This document shows positions 7,058 to 14,584 of a stretch of DNA of 32,778 nt, piece by piece (the stretch's first letter is position 1; the number at the start of each line of letters is the position of its first letter). This DNA comes from an uncultured Alphaproteobacteria bacterium (GTDB lineage Bacteria > Pseudomonadota > Alphaproteobacteria > UBA2966 > CAIVPW01), in the NCBI GenBank assembly GCA_903907895.1, contig CAIVPW010000098.1:1-32778 (forward strand). Direction: 5' to 3'. Made by a program: the position numbers and the translations under genes. Under the pieces are notes generated by a model. That model was given only the letters and a program-made list of their open reading frames with translations. It did not search any database and had not been told where the DNA came from.

Positions 7058-7612
7058 TCAAATGTGGGGGAGTCGATCTGGCCCAATGTCCGCCAGGCGC
7101 GGCCACGCCCGGTCCTTTGCCGAAAGGACCGGATGCTCCAGCGGCCAAGGAATCCCTAGTTCGGGGTCGTTCCAAAGAACACCGGCCTCGTCGGCCGCCT
7201 GGTAGTTGCCGGCGCAGCGGTACCAGATGTCGGCCCCTTCCCCGCCCAGGACGCAGAAGCCGTGGGCCACGCCGGGCGGCAGGTAGGCCTGCACCGGCGG
7301 GTCCGCACCTAGCTCCATGGCATGCCATTGGCCGAAGGCGGGCGAACCGCGGCGGAGGTCCAACGCGACGTCAAACACCCGCCCCCGCGTCAGCGTGACT
7401 AGGTGGCCCTGCGGCTTCGTCACCTGGTAGTGCAGGCCCCGCAAGACGTTGGGATGAGACACCGAACGATTGTCTTGAGTGAATGGCCCGACGATGCCGG
7501 CGGCGGCGAACCGCTCGGCTTGGTAACTTTCGAAAAAGGCGCCGCGTTCATCCCGGAAGGTCTGGGGGCGCAGAATCAGAACACCCGGCAACGCGCAGCG
7601 TTCCACCTTCAC
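7058..7612 (-). CDS. rfbC: RmlC-like dTDP-4-keto-6-deoxyhexose 3,5-epimerase
   Basis: A 184-residue cupin of the dTDP-sugar 3,5-epimerase family, which epimerises C3 and/or C5 of dTDP-4-keto-6-deoxyhexoses. Visible hallmarks are RDERGAFFESY, QDNRSVS, the base-bearing LRGLHYQ (His 61), LPPGVAHGFCVL, the WYRCAGNYQ tyrosines and LWNDPELGIPW (catalytic-type Asp 149). The conserved QGKLV segment reads QGHLV here, so a usual Lys is His (residue 70). In this cluster it may act on an amino or C-methyl intermediate rather than in rhamnose synthesis, because rmlD is absent. Start is GTG at 7612, overlapping the rmlA stop in GTGA. It is the last gene of the sugar cluster. Confidence 0.85.
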   Translation of the reverse strand: MKVERCALPGVLILRPQTFRDERGAFFESYQAERFAAAGIVGPFTQDNRSVSHPNVLRGLHYQVTKPQGHLVTLTRGRVFDVALDLRRGSPAFGQWHAMELGADPPVQAYLPPGVAHGFCVLGGEGADIWYRCAGNYQAADEAGVLWNDPELGIPWPLEHPVLSAKDRAWPRLADIGPDRLPHI

Positions 7613-8517
7613 TGCTGAACCTTCGCCGGTACATGGAACTCCTCGCGCACCGTCTCGAGGTAGGCCCGGTACTCACCGTGCGGCATGTCGTCCACGAGAA
7701 GCGCGAAGGCGCGCAAATCGATCAGCCCAAGCCGAAACGCCAGCTCCTCGGGAAAGGCAATACCCGTGCGCTGACGCGACTGGATCACCTGGACGAGCTC
7801 AGCGGCAAGTAGCATGCGCTGGGCTGTGCCAGCGTCGAACCAAACAATGCCGCGGCCCAGCGGCTTCACCGACAGGTCGCCACGCTCCAGGTAGATGCGA
7901 TTAAGGTCGGTGATTTCCAGCTCGCCGCGCTGCGACGGGTGCAACTGCCTGGCAAATTCAACCGCGCGCGAATCGTAGAAGTAGATTCCCGTTACTGCTT
8001 GGTTGGACGGCGGATCGATTGGCTTCTCGACAAGAAGTACCGGCCTGCCCTGATCATCCAACTTTACCACACCGTACTGGCGCGGCTCCGCCACGGTCTG
8101 AGTCAGGATCACCGCCTTGTTTTCCAGGGCGCCCTGCGCGGCGTCGGCCAGAATCTCGGCAATGCCGTGGCCGAAGAAGATGTTGTCGCCCAGCGCCAGG
8201 CAGAACGGGGCGCCACCAACGAAGTCGGCACCAGCCAAGAGGCCGTCGGCGATGCCGCGTGGACCGACCTGTGCAGCGTACTGGATCGACAGGCCCCACC
8301 GCCTGCCATCACCGATCGCCTGCCGGAGGTCTGGCAGGTCAGCGGCGTCGGACACCACCAAGACCTCGCGAACGCCGGCGAGCATCAACGTAGTCAGCGG
8401 ATAATAGAGCAACGGTTTGTCGAAGATCGGCAGTAGGTGCTTGTTCACTGCGATCGTCATTGGATGGAGGCGCGTGCCGCGGCCACCAGCCAGCAGGATG
8501 CCCTTGCGCAAGGCCAT
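7609..8517 (-). CDS. rfbA: Glucose-1-phosphate thymidylyltransferase (RmlA)
   Basis: About 302 residues. It makes dTDP-glucose from dTTP and glucose-1-phosphate, the first step toward dTDP-deoxysugars, in the cytoplasm. Diagnostic motifs are GILLAGGRGTRLHPMT (nucleotide loop), KHLLPIFDKPLLYYPL, LALGDNIFFG (metal-binding Asp) and LLVEKPIDPPSN. Length is normal for the family. The ATG at 8517 shares its A with the stop of the upstream gene (TGATG); a GTG three bases earlier would give a GTGA overlap, and both are possible. Its presence shows that the sugar made by this cluster is dTDP-linked. Confidence 0.93.
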   Translation of the reverse strand: MALRKGILLAGGRGTRLHPMTIAVNKHLLPIFDKPLLYYPLTTLMLAGVREVLVVSDAADLPDLRQAIGDGRRWGLSIQYAAQVGPRGIADGLLAGADFVGGAPFCLALGDNIFFGHGIAEILADAAQGALENKAVILTQTVAEPRQYGVVKLDDQGRPVLLVEKPIDPPSNQAVTGIYFYDSRAVEFARQLHPSQRGELEITDLNRIYLERGDLSVKPLGRGIVWFDAGTAQRMLLAAELVQVIQSRQRTGIAFPEELAFRLGLIDLRAFALLVDDMPHGEYRAYLETVREEFHVPAKVQQ

Positions 8518-9467
8518 CACTCAGCTCCCAGCGGAAGGCTGTTGGCGCGCCGCAGCAGCGCAATCGTGTCGGCGATGCCGCGCTCCATGCTGCCAGTGAA
8601 GCGGAACCCCGCCTTCTGGATACGGTCTGCTCGCACCTCGTACGAAAGCTGATTCATGATGCGTTCATCGACGAAGCGCACCGCAAGTTCGGGAACGTGG
8701 GCGCGAATTCGGTCCACCACCTCATGAACGGTGGCGTTCGCCGTAACGACATTGTAGACGCGGCCGTCGCAACGATCCCCTTCCAGGAAGAAGGCCACGC
8801 AGCGCGCTGCGTCTTCGATGTCCAGGTAAGGGCGCCGCTGCTCGTATGCGGTGCGCCAAACCGTCAGAGGCAGTGCCGACACGGCCTGCCAGCAGAACTT
8901 GTTGATGGCAGTGTGGAAGCGCATGCCCGGCGACGTGCCGAAGATCGTCCCAAAGCGGAGCGACGCGGTTCGCAGCCCTCGGCGCGCGAGATCGCGAAGG
9001 AGTTCCTCCTCCTTGAGCTTCGTTTCCGCGTAGGGGCTCTGCGGTTTCAGATCTTCGAGACCGCAGTCCTCATCCACGACGTCCTTTTGGGTGCCGTACA
9101 CGCTGGTGGAGGAAGGTGCAATGAGAGGCACGCCCAGTTCGCCACACGCCTCTGCCACGCGGCTTGTGGCAGCGAAGTTGTTGCGCTCGACTTCTGCGGC
9201 GCGATCGAAGCTCCCTGCCGCGTCAGTAATGGCCGCGAGGTGAACCACGCCGCTCGCACCCCTGATCAGCGGCGTAAGCTCCATCCGGGTCACATCGCCC
9301 TCGACGAAGCGGAAGCGGCCACTGGCGGGCAAATCGAACAGCGACGGGAAGCGCTGCGTCGACAGGTTGTCGATCAGGATCAGGTCGGCGCCGGGAAAGC
9401 GCTCCGGGAGGAAGCGGATGAGGCGCGAACCGATGTGCCCCAACGCACCAGTGACTACGACACGCAT
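8517..9467 (-). CDS. NAD-dependent epimerase/dehydratase (extended SDR), sugar-nucleotide type
   Basis: A 316-residue extended short-chain dehydrogenase. The N-terminal Rossmann motif is VVVTGALGHIGSRLI, and the catalytic triad is visible as SSTSVYG followed by YAETK. Overall it resembles GalE/RmlD-like sugar-nucleotide epimerases or 4-ketoreductases. The TDEVYG motif of RmlB-type 4,6-dehydratases is not present, so I do not call it RmlB. In this cluster a 4-ketoreductase for the finished dTDP-amino sugar is a reasonable guess. The ATG at 9467 is chosen because the fold starts right there (MRVVVTG) and because the previous stop ends one base upstream. The frame extends 75 bases further upstream, but that stretch lies inside the neighbouring gene. 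Confidence 0.82.
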   Translation of the reverse strand: MRVVVTGALGHIGSRLIRFLPERFPGADLILIDNLSTQRFPSLFDLPASGRFRFVEGDVTRMELTPLIRGASGVVHLAAITDAAGSFDRAAEVERNNFAATSRVAEACGELGVPLIAPSSTSVYGTQKDVVDEDCGLEDLKPQSPYAETKLKEEELLRDLARRGLRTASLRFGTIFGTSPGMRFHTAINKFCWQAVSALPLTVWRTAYEQRRPYLDIEDAARCVAFFLEGDRCDGRVYNVVTANATVHEVVDRIRAHVPELAVRFVDERIMNQLSYEVRADRIQKAGFRFTGSMERGIADTIALLRRANSLPLGAE

Positions 9468-9468
9468 C

Positions 9469-9918
9469 TTACGAAACGCTAGCCACTGGCGCGTAGGCGG
9501 CGCGATATCGCAAGAACTCCTCGTAGTCCCGAATGTAGTCATCCTCGTCGTAGCGAAGGTCGCACAGCACCATCAGGATGGTGCCGCGTACCTTGTAGCG
9601 CTGCTCCGCCCAGATCCCCGCCGGCACCAGCACGCCGCGATCAGGCCCGGAGAGCGCGATTTGCTTGCGGTTGCGACCGTCATCCACCGTCACTTCGCAG
9701 GTTCCTGCAACACAGATCAGGGCCTGCGAGCATCGCCGATGGGCATGATGACCGCGCGTGGTGGAGCGATCGGTGTGGATCAGGAAGACGCGGTTCACGG
9801 CGAACGGAACTTGGCGGCCGTTCTCGAAGACGCTGAGGCGCGAGGAATCACTCCCGCTGTCCGGCAACCGCGCGTCGATCGAACGGCACTCGCTGATGCT
9901 AGGCAGATGAATACTCAT
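9469..9918 (-). CDS. FdtA/WxcM-like dTDP-4-keto-6-deoxyglucose 3,4-ketoisomerase
   Basis: A 149-residue cupin of the FdtA/WxcM C-terminal family. These enzymes move the keto group of dTDP-4-keto-6-deoxyglucose from C4 to C3, preparing it for 3-amination. Signature elements are FLIHTDRSTTRGHHAHRRCS, with the paired active-site His (HAH), then QALICVAGTCEVTVDDG, and VLVPAGIWAEQ. Length is typical. ATG at 9918 overlaps the previous stop as ATGA. A FdtB-type aminotransferase is present in the same cluster, which supports a 3-amino-3,6-dideoxyhexose product. Whether the gluco or galacto configuration results cannot be read from the sequence. Confidence 0.85.
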   Translation of the reverse strand: MSIHLPSISECRSIDARLPDSGSDSSRLSVFENGRQVPFAVNRVFLIHTDRSTTRGHHAHRRCSQALICVAGTCEVTVDDGRNRKQIALSGPDRGVLVPAGIWAEQRYKVRGTILMVLCDLRYDEDDYIRDYEEFLRYRAAYAPVASVS

Positions 9919-10919
9919 TGATGCGCGCCCCCCAGTCCTGCAGTCGTCTTGCGCTCGGACAGATATTTCGGTAGGTCCGCGGCAATGCCGTCCCGCAGCG
10001 CGAGCTGGGGCATCCAGCCGGTGGCGGAGACGAATCCAACGGGATCAACGATCGCGTTGCGCCGCTCGATAGGATGCAAATCGGCAGGCTCCGGCACGGA
10101 TGTCACGGGCACTGCACGGCCTGTAACATCCTCCGCCTTGGCTGCAACCAGTCGGAAGGCCTCGGCGAGGGTATGGCCTGTGCCCGTGCCGACCAGAAAG
10201 ATCGCCCCGTCGAGTACGGCGTCGGGCGCTCTTGCTGCCGCAAGAAATGCCGCAACTACATCCTCTACGTGAATCCAGTCGCGGACGTAGTGGCCATCGC
10301 CAAATAGCGTGAGCGGCTGTCCCGCAAGCGCGCGCCGCATCATTGCGTTGAGCACGCTGCGTTCACCATTGCCGGACTGGACTCCGTGCCCATACACATT
10401 CGCGAGGCGCAAGCTGCAGCCGCGCAATCGGGGCGACACGGCGGCACGCAGCAATTGCTCGGCCTCTTGCTTGTGGCGGTCGTATACGGAAACCGGCCGG
10501 TCGGGAAGCGACGCGTCTATGTGCATGCGTTCAGGCAGCCCCACGACCGTTGCGGTGCTGGCGAAAATGATGCGCAGCGGATGTTTAGCGTGGGCGGCCG
10601 CGGCGAGCAGCGCCGCCATCGGCCTCACGTTTGCCTCGGCATCCGCAACAGGATCGGCCTCGGCGAAGCGCAGGTTGGTCTGCGCCGAAAAGTGCAAGAC
10701 GGTTTCGATGCCGTCGATCGCCTTGATCCAATCGTCTGTCTGGCGTCCGTCAGAGACGAACGTCGTTGCCGTTGCGACGCAGTGCAGTCGTCGAGCGGGC
10801 TCGGCGCGGCTCATGAGCCGCAGGTTGCAGCGGTGTTCGCCCAGTGCCCGCGCGACGGCGCTGCCTAGATAGCCGCTTGCTCCCGTGATCAAGAAGGAGC
10901 GCCCATCGATCCCTGTCAC
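9915..10919 (-). CDS. NAD-dependent epimerase/dehydratase (extended SDR)
   Basis: A 334-residue extended SDR with FLITGASGYLGSAVARAL (NAD-binding), VLHFSAQTN, the catalytic FASTATVVG serine region and YDRHK (YxxxK), plus GDGHYVRDWIHVEDVV near residue 220, typical of sugar-nucleotide epimerases and reductases. Exact activity is unknown; C4 epimerase or 4-ketoreductase are candidates. The RmlB motif TDEVYG is missing. Start is GTG at 10919, because the fold begins just after it and GTGA overlaps the previous stop. The frame runs upstream to 10991, but that part lies inside the upstream gene. It has less sequence similarity to its SDR neighbour than expected for a recent duplication. Confidence 0.8.
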   Translation of the reverse strand: MTGIDGRSFLITGASGYLGSAVARALGEHRCNLRLMSRAEPARRLHCVATATTFVSDGRQTDDWIKAIDGIETVLHFSAQTNLRFAEADPVADAEANVRPMAALLAAAAHAKHPLRIIFASTATVVGLPERMHIDASLPDRPVSVYDRHKQEAEQLLRAAVSPRLRGCSLRLANVYGHGVQSGNGERSVLNAMMRRALAGQPLTLFGDGHYVRDWIHVEDVVAAFLAAARAPDAVLDGAIFLVGTGTGHTLAEAFRLVAAKAEDVTGRAVPVTSVPEPADLHPIERRNAIVDPVGFVSATGWMPQLALRDGIAADLPKYLSERKTTAGLGGAHQ

Positions 10920-11809
10920 GGCACGCGCTCGTACAGGGCATGGTGGAGGTAGGGGAACATGTCCATTGGCGCGTCGGCCAAAACGCGCCAAGAAGGTCCG
11001 GGCAAATAGTTGGCAAGGTATCCGGCGCGCGCGCGCGCCAGCGCGTCAGTGTCGAAAATGTCGAGGACGTCCGTGCACAGACCCAGCGACAGCACTTCCG
11101 CCAGTGCGGTGCGGTCCCGCACCTCAATACCCACGCTCTGCGGCTCGTACTTGCCGATGGGATTCTTGGTGTAGAAGACACGTGCCTGGCCGATGGGACT
11201 GCGCATGTACTGCAGCACCGTTTCACGCGGCATTTCCTGGAAGCTGTCGATGTTCAACACCAAGTCGGCGTTGACATCCTCGCGCGGCTCCAGGGCATTG
11301 ACGAACCTCACCTTGTCGAACAACGCCGGCGGAAGCGCGCGGCGCAGGTACAGTTCACTCAGCCGCAGCATCTCCGGCAGGTCGACAATGAGGTATCGTT
11401 CGACGTGCCGGTTTAGACACAGCAGTGCTTGCGCCGTGCGGCCGAACCCCCCACCGATCTCCACAACCGTGCGCAAGGACTCCGGTGCAATCGCCGCTTC
11501 GAGGAACATCGCCTCTTCAACGGCAAAGAGATGATCGGCGTTGATCGCACAGCCGTTGACGGCAACGCTCACCGGCCGGCCGATGCCGACCTCGCCAAGG
11601 CGCCTGTAGCGCTCGAAGAACTGTGGCGGCTTGCTTTGCGCAACGTGCAACAGGAGGAACTTGAAATAGCGCAGGGATTGCTCCCCGGGATCCCACGCCG
11701 CCAAGCGCCGGTTGAGCCCGCCCGGTGCGCGGAAATCGTCGAGCACGGCACTGTCGATGCCGCGAAACAGCCCGGCCGACAGGTCGGTCCACAGCTTGGC
11801 GACCTTCAT
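10916..11809 (-). CDS. Putative sugar O-methyltransferase (TIGR04371-like)
   Basis: A 297-residue SAM-dependent methyltransferase. The stretch YRRLGEVGIGRPVSVAVNG, the SAM-binding VVEIGGGFGRTAQALL and the following YLIVDLPEMLRLSELYL match the putative sugar O-methyltransferase family found in surface-polysaccharide clusters (TIGR04371, recalled from memory). It probably methylates a hydroxyl of a glycan residue or of a sugar intermediate. ATG at 11809 (MKVAKLWTDLSAGLF) overlaps the previous stop as ATGA and is preferred over an upstream in-frame start inside the neighbour. No membrane segment is visible. It is the second of three methyltransferases in a row. Confidence 0.78.
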   Translation of the reverse strand: MKVAKLWTDLSAGLFRGIDSAVLDDFRAPGGLNRRLAAWDPGEQSLRYFKFLLLHVAQSKPPQFFERYRRLGEVGIGRPVSVAVNGCAINADHLFAVEEAMFLEAAIAPESLRTVVEIGGGFGRTAQALLCLNRHVERYLIVDLPEMLRLSELYLRRALPPALFDKVRFVNALEPREDVNADLVLNIDSFQEMPRETVLQYMRSPIGQARVFYTKNPIGKYEPQSVGIEVRDRTALAEVLSLGLCTDVLDIFDTDALARARAGYLANYLPGPSWRVLADAPMDMFPYLHHALYERVP

Positions 11810-12591
11810 AGTTCGCTTCGCGCAAAAAGGAGCTGGCAGAACGCCTCCAGCCTGTAGGCGCTCGGCAGCGCCGCCATCGGCGGCGGAATGTCTTGGGCAA
11901 GGTATGGTCGCTTGAAGCGGGCCTGGAAGGCCATTCGATAGCCATTGCGTTCGCACGCCGCGCGAAGCTCATCGAGGCGGAACAGCCAACACGGAATGGT
12001 GGCGCCATAATAATTTTGCCGCGTCGCCATGGTGCGCGGTATCGCGCCCGCTGGCACGTCGGCGAGAATAAGGTATGCCGGAGTGTAGGCTTGGAAGCGA
12101 GCGATGGCGGCCTGCCACTCGTCGACGTAGTGCAGCGAGCTGCCCGCATGCACGATGTCGAACCGCCCCACGGCAGGGAGCGTTTCGTGGAAGACGACCC
12201 GCGTATCACCCACCAGCGCGCGGCCCCGTTCACACACAGCGGCGTTTTCGACCACGTGCAGTTCGAATGCGGCAGTCTCGCCAAGGTGCCCCAGCAATGG
12301 ATAGAACGCATTCGCCAGGCCGCCACCGAAATCCAGGATGCGCAACGGCTGCTTGCGCAGGGCGGCGAGGGCCGCGACCGGATACAGCACATAGTCGGTC
12401 GTGGTCGCTGTCTCGAGCGCGCCACTAGCGTGCGCCTTCTTGCGCTGGCTGTGGCCCGCGGTAAGCCGCTCAAGCCATCCGCTTGCGGCAAACACCTCGT
12501 CGCCCCCCCCCCGTGCCTCCGCGAGCGTCGGGTAGATACCCTCCCAGATGGACGTGGGGGGCGACGCAGCGAGGGCCGTCACTTCACGCAT
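11806..12591 (-). CDS. SAM-dependent methyltransferase (TIGR04325-like), contains a G10 tract
   Basis: A 261-residue protein opening with PPTSIWEGIYPTLAEARGG, the W-G-x-Y-x-S/T-x-x-E-A start of the TIGR04325 methyltransferase family seen in polysaccharide clusters (family recalled from memory). The SAM-binding site is ILDFGGGLANAFYPLL, followed by FELHVVENAAVCERG and a DIVHAGSSLHYVDEW post-I motif. The substrate is unknown. A run of ten G on the coding strand (12503-12512) encodes part of ARGGGDEV near residue 28; a one-base slip would shift the frame and stop the protein early, so expression could be switchable. ATG at 12591 overlaps the upstream gene by 13 bases. Confidence 0.75.
   Translation of the reverse strand: MREVTALAASPPTSIWEGIYPTLAEARGGGDEVFAASGWLERLTAGHSQRKKAHASGALETATTTDYVLYPVAALAALRKQPLRILDFGGGLANAFYPLLGHLGETAAFELHVVENAAVCERGRALVGDTRVVFHETLPAVGRFDIVHAGSSLHYVDEWQAAIARFQAYTPAYLILADVPAGAIPRTMATRQNYYGATIPCWLFRLDELRAACERNGYRMAFQARFKRPYLAQDIPPPMAALPSAYRLEAFCQLLFARSEL
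12503..12512 (-). repeat. Homopolymer G10 tract inside a methyltransferase gene
   Basis: Ten consecutive C on the + strand (G on the coding strand), bounded by G at 12502 and GTGCC after 12512. It lies near codons 27-30 of the TIGR04325-like methyltransferase. The only other long run I noticed is a 7-base tract in the MerR gene. Confidence 0.9.
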
Positions 12592-13310
12592 CGCAAATAG
12601 CCGTGCGGCGTGTAGGTGAGCAGTAGCTTGTTGTCGATGTGTTCATCGACCGCAAACCGGTCTGTCTCCGCGAGGTACGCCCGCAGCGCCGTCAAGGGAT
12701 TGGCGCCCGGTCCCCATGGCCGCTTGCGTGGCACTTGGTCGGGAAAATACTCGACGCAGGTATCGCTAACGACGAGGTATTGGTCCTTGCTTACCAAAGG
12801 CGCGTAGCGCCGAAGCTCGGCGAGGACGTGATCGTGTGTGTGGTTCGAATCGAGCATGACCATGACGCGGTCGTCCGGGCGCACCAAGTCACGCACCGCC
12901 GCCAACGTCTCGTCGGCGATGCTCGAGCCATTGAGCAGCGTGATCCGGTGCGAGAACGGATACTTCAGGATCTCGCGGCGGTTCTCATCGGGCAGCACGC
13001 TGTCGATGCCAACGACGCGGCCCTCGCCGATCAACTGCAAGATCGACGCGTAGAAGACGATCGAGCCGCCCCAAGCGACGCCGGTCTCGATTACGAGGGT
13101 CGGACGCGCCTCCCAGAGGATCTCCTGCACTGCCAGGATATCGGGCGGCAGCTGGATGATCGGCATCCCGAGCCACGTCCACTGGTATCCGTAGTCGTAC
13201 TGGTACGAAGCGACGTTGAGGTCGTGCGCCAGTGACTTGAGCTGAGCGTCTTGCCCCTGCGCGGCGGCCTGACGCCGCTTGTCGCGCTCGAACGCGTTGC
13301 GGTTGAACAT
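12579..13310 (-). CDS. CmcI/rhamnosyl O-methyltransferase family protein
   Basis: A 243-residue class I methyltransferase of the PF04989 group, often labelled cephalosporin hydroxylase but in glycan clusters better read as a sugar O-methyltransferase. Motifs are WLGMPIIQLPPDILAVQEIL, the SAM site IETGVAWGGSIVFYAS, VVGIDS, and the metal-binding VMLDSNHTHDHVLAEL and VVSDT segments. ATG at 13310 (MFNRNAFERDKRRQ) is preferred; the frame is open for 50 further codons upstream, but that AT-rich stretch looks non-coding. It starts after a 164-base gap that breaks the otherwise tight chain, so an internal promoter may lie there. Confidence 0.8.
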   Translation of the reverse strand: MFNRNAFERDKRRQAAAQGQDAQLKSLAHDLNVASYQYDYGYQWTWLGMPIIQLPPDILAVQEILWEARPTLVIETGVAWGGSIVFYASILQLIGEGRVVGIDSVLPDENRREILKYPFSHRITLLNGSSIADETLAAVRDLVRPDDRVMVMLDSNHTHDHVLAELRRYAPLVSKDQYLVVSDTCVEYFPDQVPRKRPWGPGANPLTALRAYLAETDRFAVDEHIDNKLLLTYTPHGYLRCVK

Positions 13311-13474
13311 CGGACACGCTTCAAAATCAAATTGGGAAAATGTCGCAGGCAAAAATCGAGCAAAGCAAAGATTAGCTCGCGTGCGCGAATGCCGCCAATT
13401 GAACCAAATATACACGTTGAATTGGAGGGTGTAGCGGAGAATTTCCGCCTCGCCCCGCATCGCAACCGCTCGCC
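13311..13474 (-). promoter_or_regulatory. AT-rich gap with imperfect inverted repeat; likely internal promoter/operator
   Basis: This is the only wide gap in the lower part of the sugar cluster, and it is clearly more AT-rich than its surroundings. It holds an inverted repeat: CCAATTGAAC (13395-13404) against GTTGAATTGG (13416-13425), nine of ten positions paired, around an 11-base centre CAAATATACAC. On the minus strand the centre reads GTGTATATTTG, which could supply a -10. The gap lies directly upstream of the CmcI-like gene. Promoter activity is inferred. Confidence 0.4.
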
Positions 13475-14584
13475 TCAGGCCGCGGCGCGCGCCTGCAGCA
13501 CCTCCCGGAGTGCAGCAATCACCTCATCGACCTGGGCATCCGTGAGTTGAGGGAACATCGGCAAGCTGATGACCGTCTCGACCGCGTCCTCCGCAACAGC
13601 CATCGACCCCACTGCCCGCACGCGGGAAGCATATCCGGGCTCGTGGTGCACTAGGCATGGATAGTGAACACCGGCCCGCACTCCGCGTGCCTCTAGGGCC
13701 GTCAGGGCGCCTGCCCTGTCGCGCAGCCGCACCACGTACAGGTGATGCACTGGGCTGGTCTGGGCGTCGGCGCGGACGGTGGTCACCGGAAGCCCGGCAA
13801 GGCCTGCGTCGTAGCGCGATGCGATCTGGCGGCGCCGAGCATTGTCGGCATCCAGGCGCTTGAGCTTAACCCGCAGCACCGCCGCCTGCACTTCATCGAG
13901 GCGCGAGTTGATGCCGGTCTCGCGGGTATTGCGAAGCGCGTCCCAACCGTATTGGCGCAAGCGGCGCAGCCGCGCCGCCAGTTCCTCGTCGTCGGTGACG
14001 GCCATGCCGCCGTCCCCGAGCGCACCGAGGTTCTTGGTGGGGTAGAAACTGAAGCAGCCGATGTCACCGAAGCTGCCGCACGCCCGGCCCCGCCAGCGCG
14101 CACCGGGGGCCTGTGCGCAGTCTTCGATCAAGCGCACGCCGTGCCGGCGCGCGATCTCGGTAAGTGCATCTAGATCGGCGACCCCGCCGTAGAGATGCAC
14201 GGGCAACAGCGCTCGCGTACGGGGCGAGATGGCACGCTCCACCGCCGAGGGATCGAGCGTCAGCGTGTCGGCGTTGATGTCGCACACAATCGCGGTAGCG
14301 CCGGCCGCCACAATGCCGGCCACCGTGGCAACCGCCGTGAGTGGGGTAGTGATCACTTCGCCGTCAGCGATGCCGAGTGCGCGCAGCGCAAGCGTGATGG
14401 CATCGGTTCCGTTGGCCACGGCCACCGCGTGCCGGACACCGACGTATTGGGCGAACTCCACTTCGAACGCAGCGACCTCGGGGCCGAGGACATAGCTGCC
14501 GCTCGTGAGCACCCGCGCGATGGCGGCGTCGATATCGTCCTTCTGCGCCATGTACTGCGCGCGAGGATCGCTGCATGGAATCAC
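13475..14584 (-). CDS. DegT/DnrJ/EryC1 aminotransferase, FdtB-like (sugar 3-aminotransferase)
   Basis: A 369-residue PLP-dependent sugar aminotransferase that would install an amino group on a keto-deoxyhexose. Motifs are MIPCSDPRAQY at the start, VANGTDAITLALRAL (PLP phosphate), LIEDCAQAPGA (cofactor-ring Asp 155) and FSFYPTKNLGALGDGGM (Schiff-base Lys 184). The N-terminus and the pairing with a FdtA-like ketoisomerase favour a FdtB-type dTDP-3-keto substrate, giving a 3-amino-3,6-dideoxyhexose; other positions cannot be excluded. Start is GTG at 14584, giving a GTGA overlap with the previous stop. A longer in-frame GTG at 14617 lies inside the upstream gene. Confidence 0.87.
   Translation of the reverse strand: MIPCSDPRAQYMAQKDDIDAAIARVLTSGSYVLGPEVAAFEVEFAQYVGVRHAVAVANGTDAITLALRALGIADGEVITTPLTAVATVAGIVAAGATAIVCDINADTLTLDPSAVERAISPRTRALLPVHLYGGVADLDALTEIARRHGVRLIEDCAQAPGARWRGRACGSFGDIGCFSFYPTKNLGALGDGGMAVTDDEELAARLRRLRQYGWDALRNTRETGINSRLDEVQAAVLRVKLKRLDADNARRRQIASRYDAGLAGLPVTTVRADAQTSPVHHLYVVRLRDRAGALTALEARGVRAGVHYPCLVHHEPGYASRVRAVGSMAVAEDAVETVISLPMFPQLTDAQVDEVIAALREVLQARAAA

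Noticed and set aside
12579-13310. Cephalosporin hydroxylase as a functional name
   Set aside because: The family label is historical. The protein has the SAM and metal sites of an O-methyltransferase and lies in a sugar cluster.
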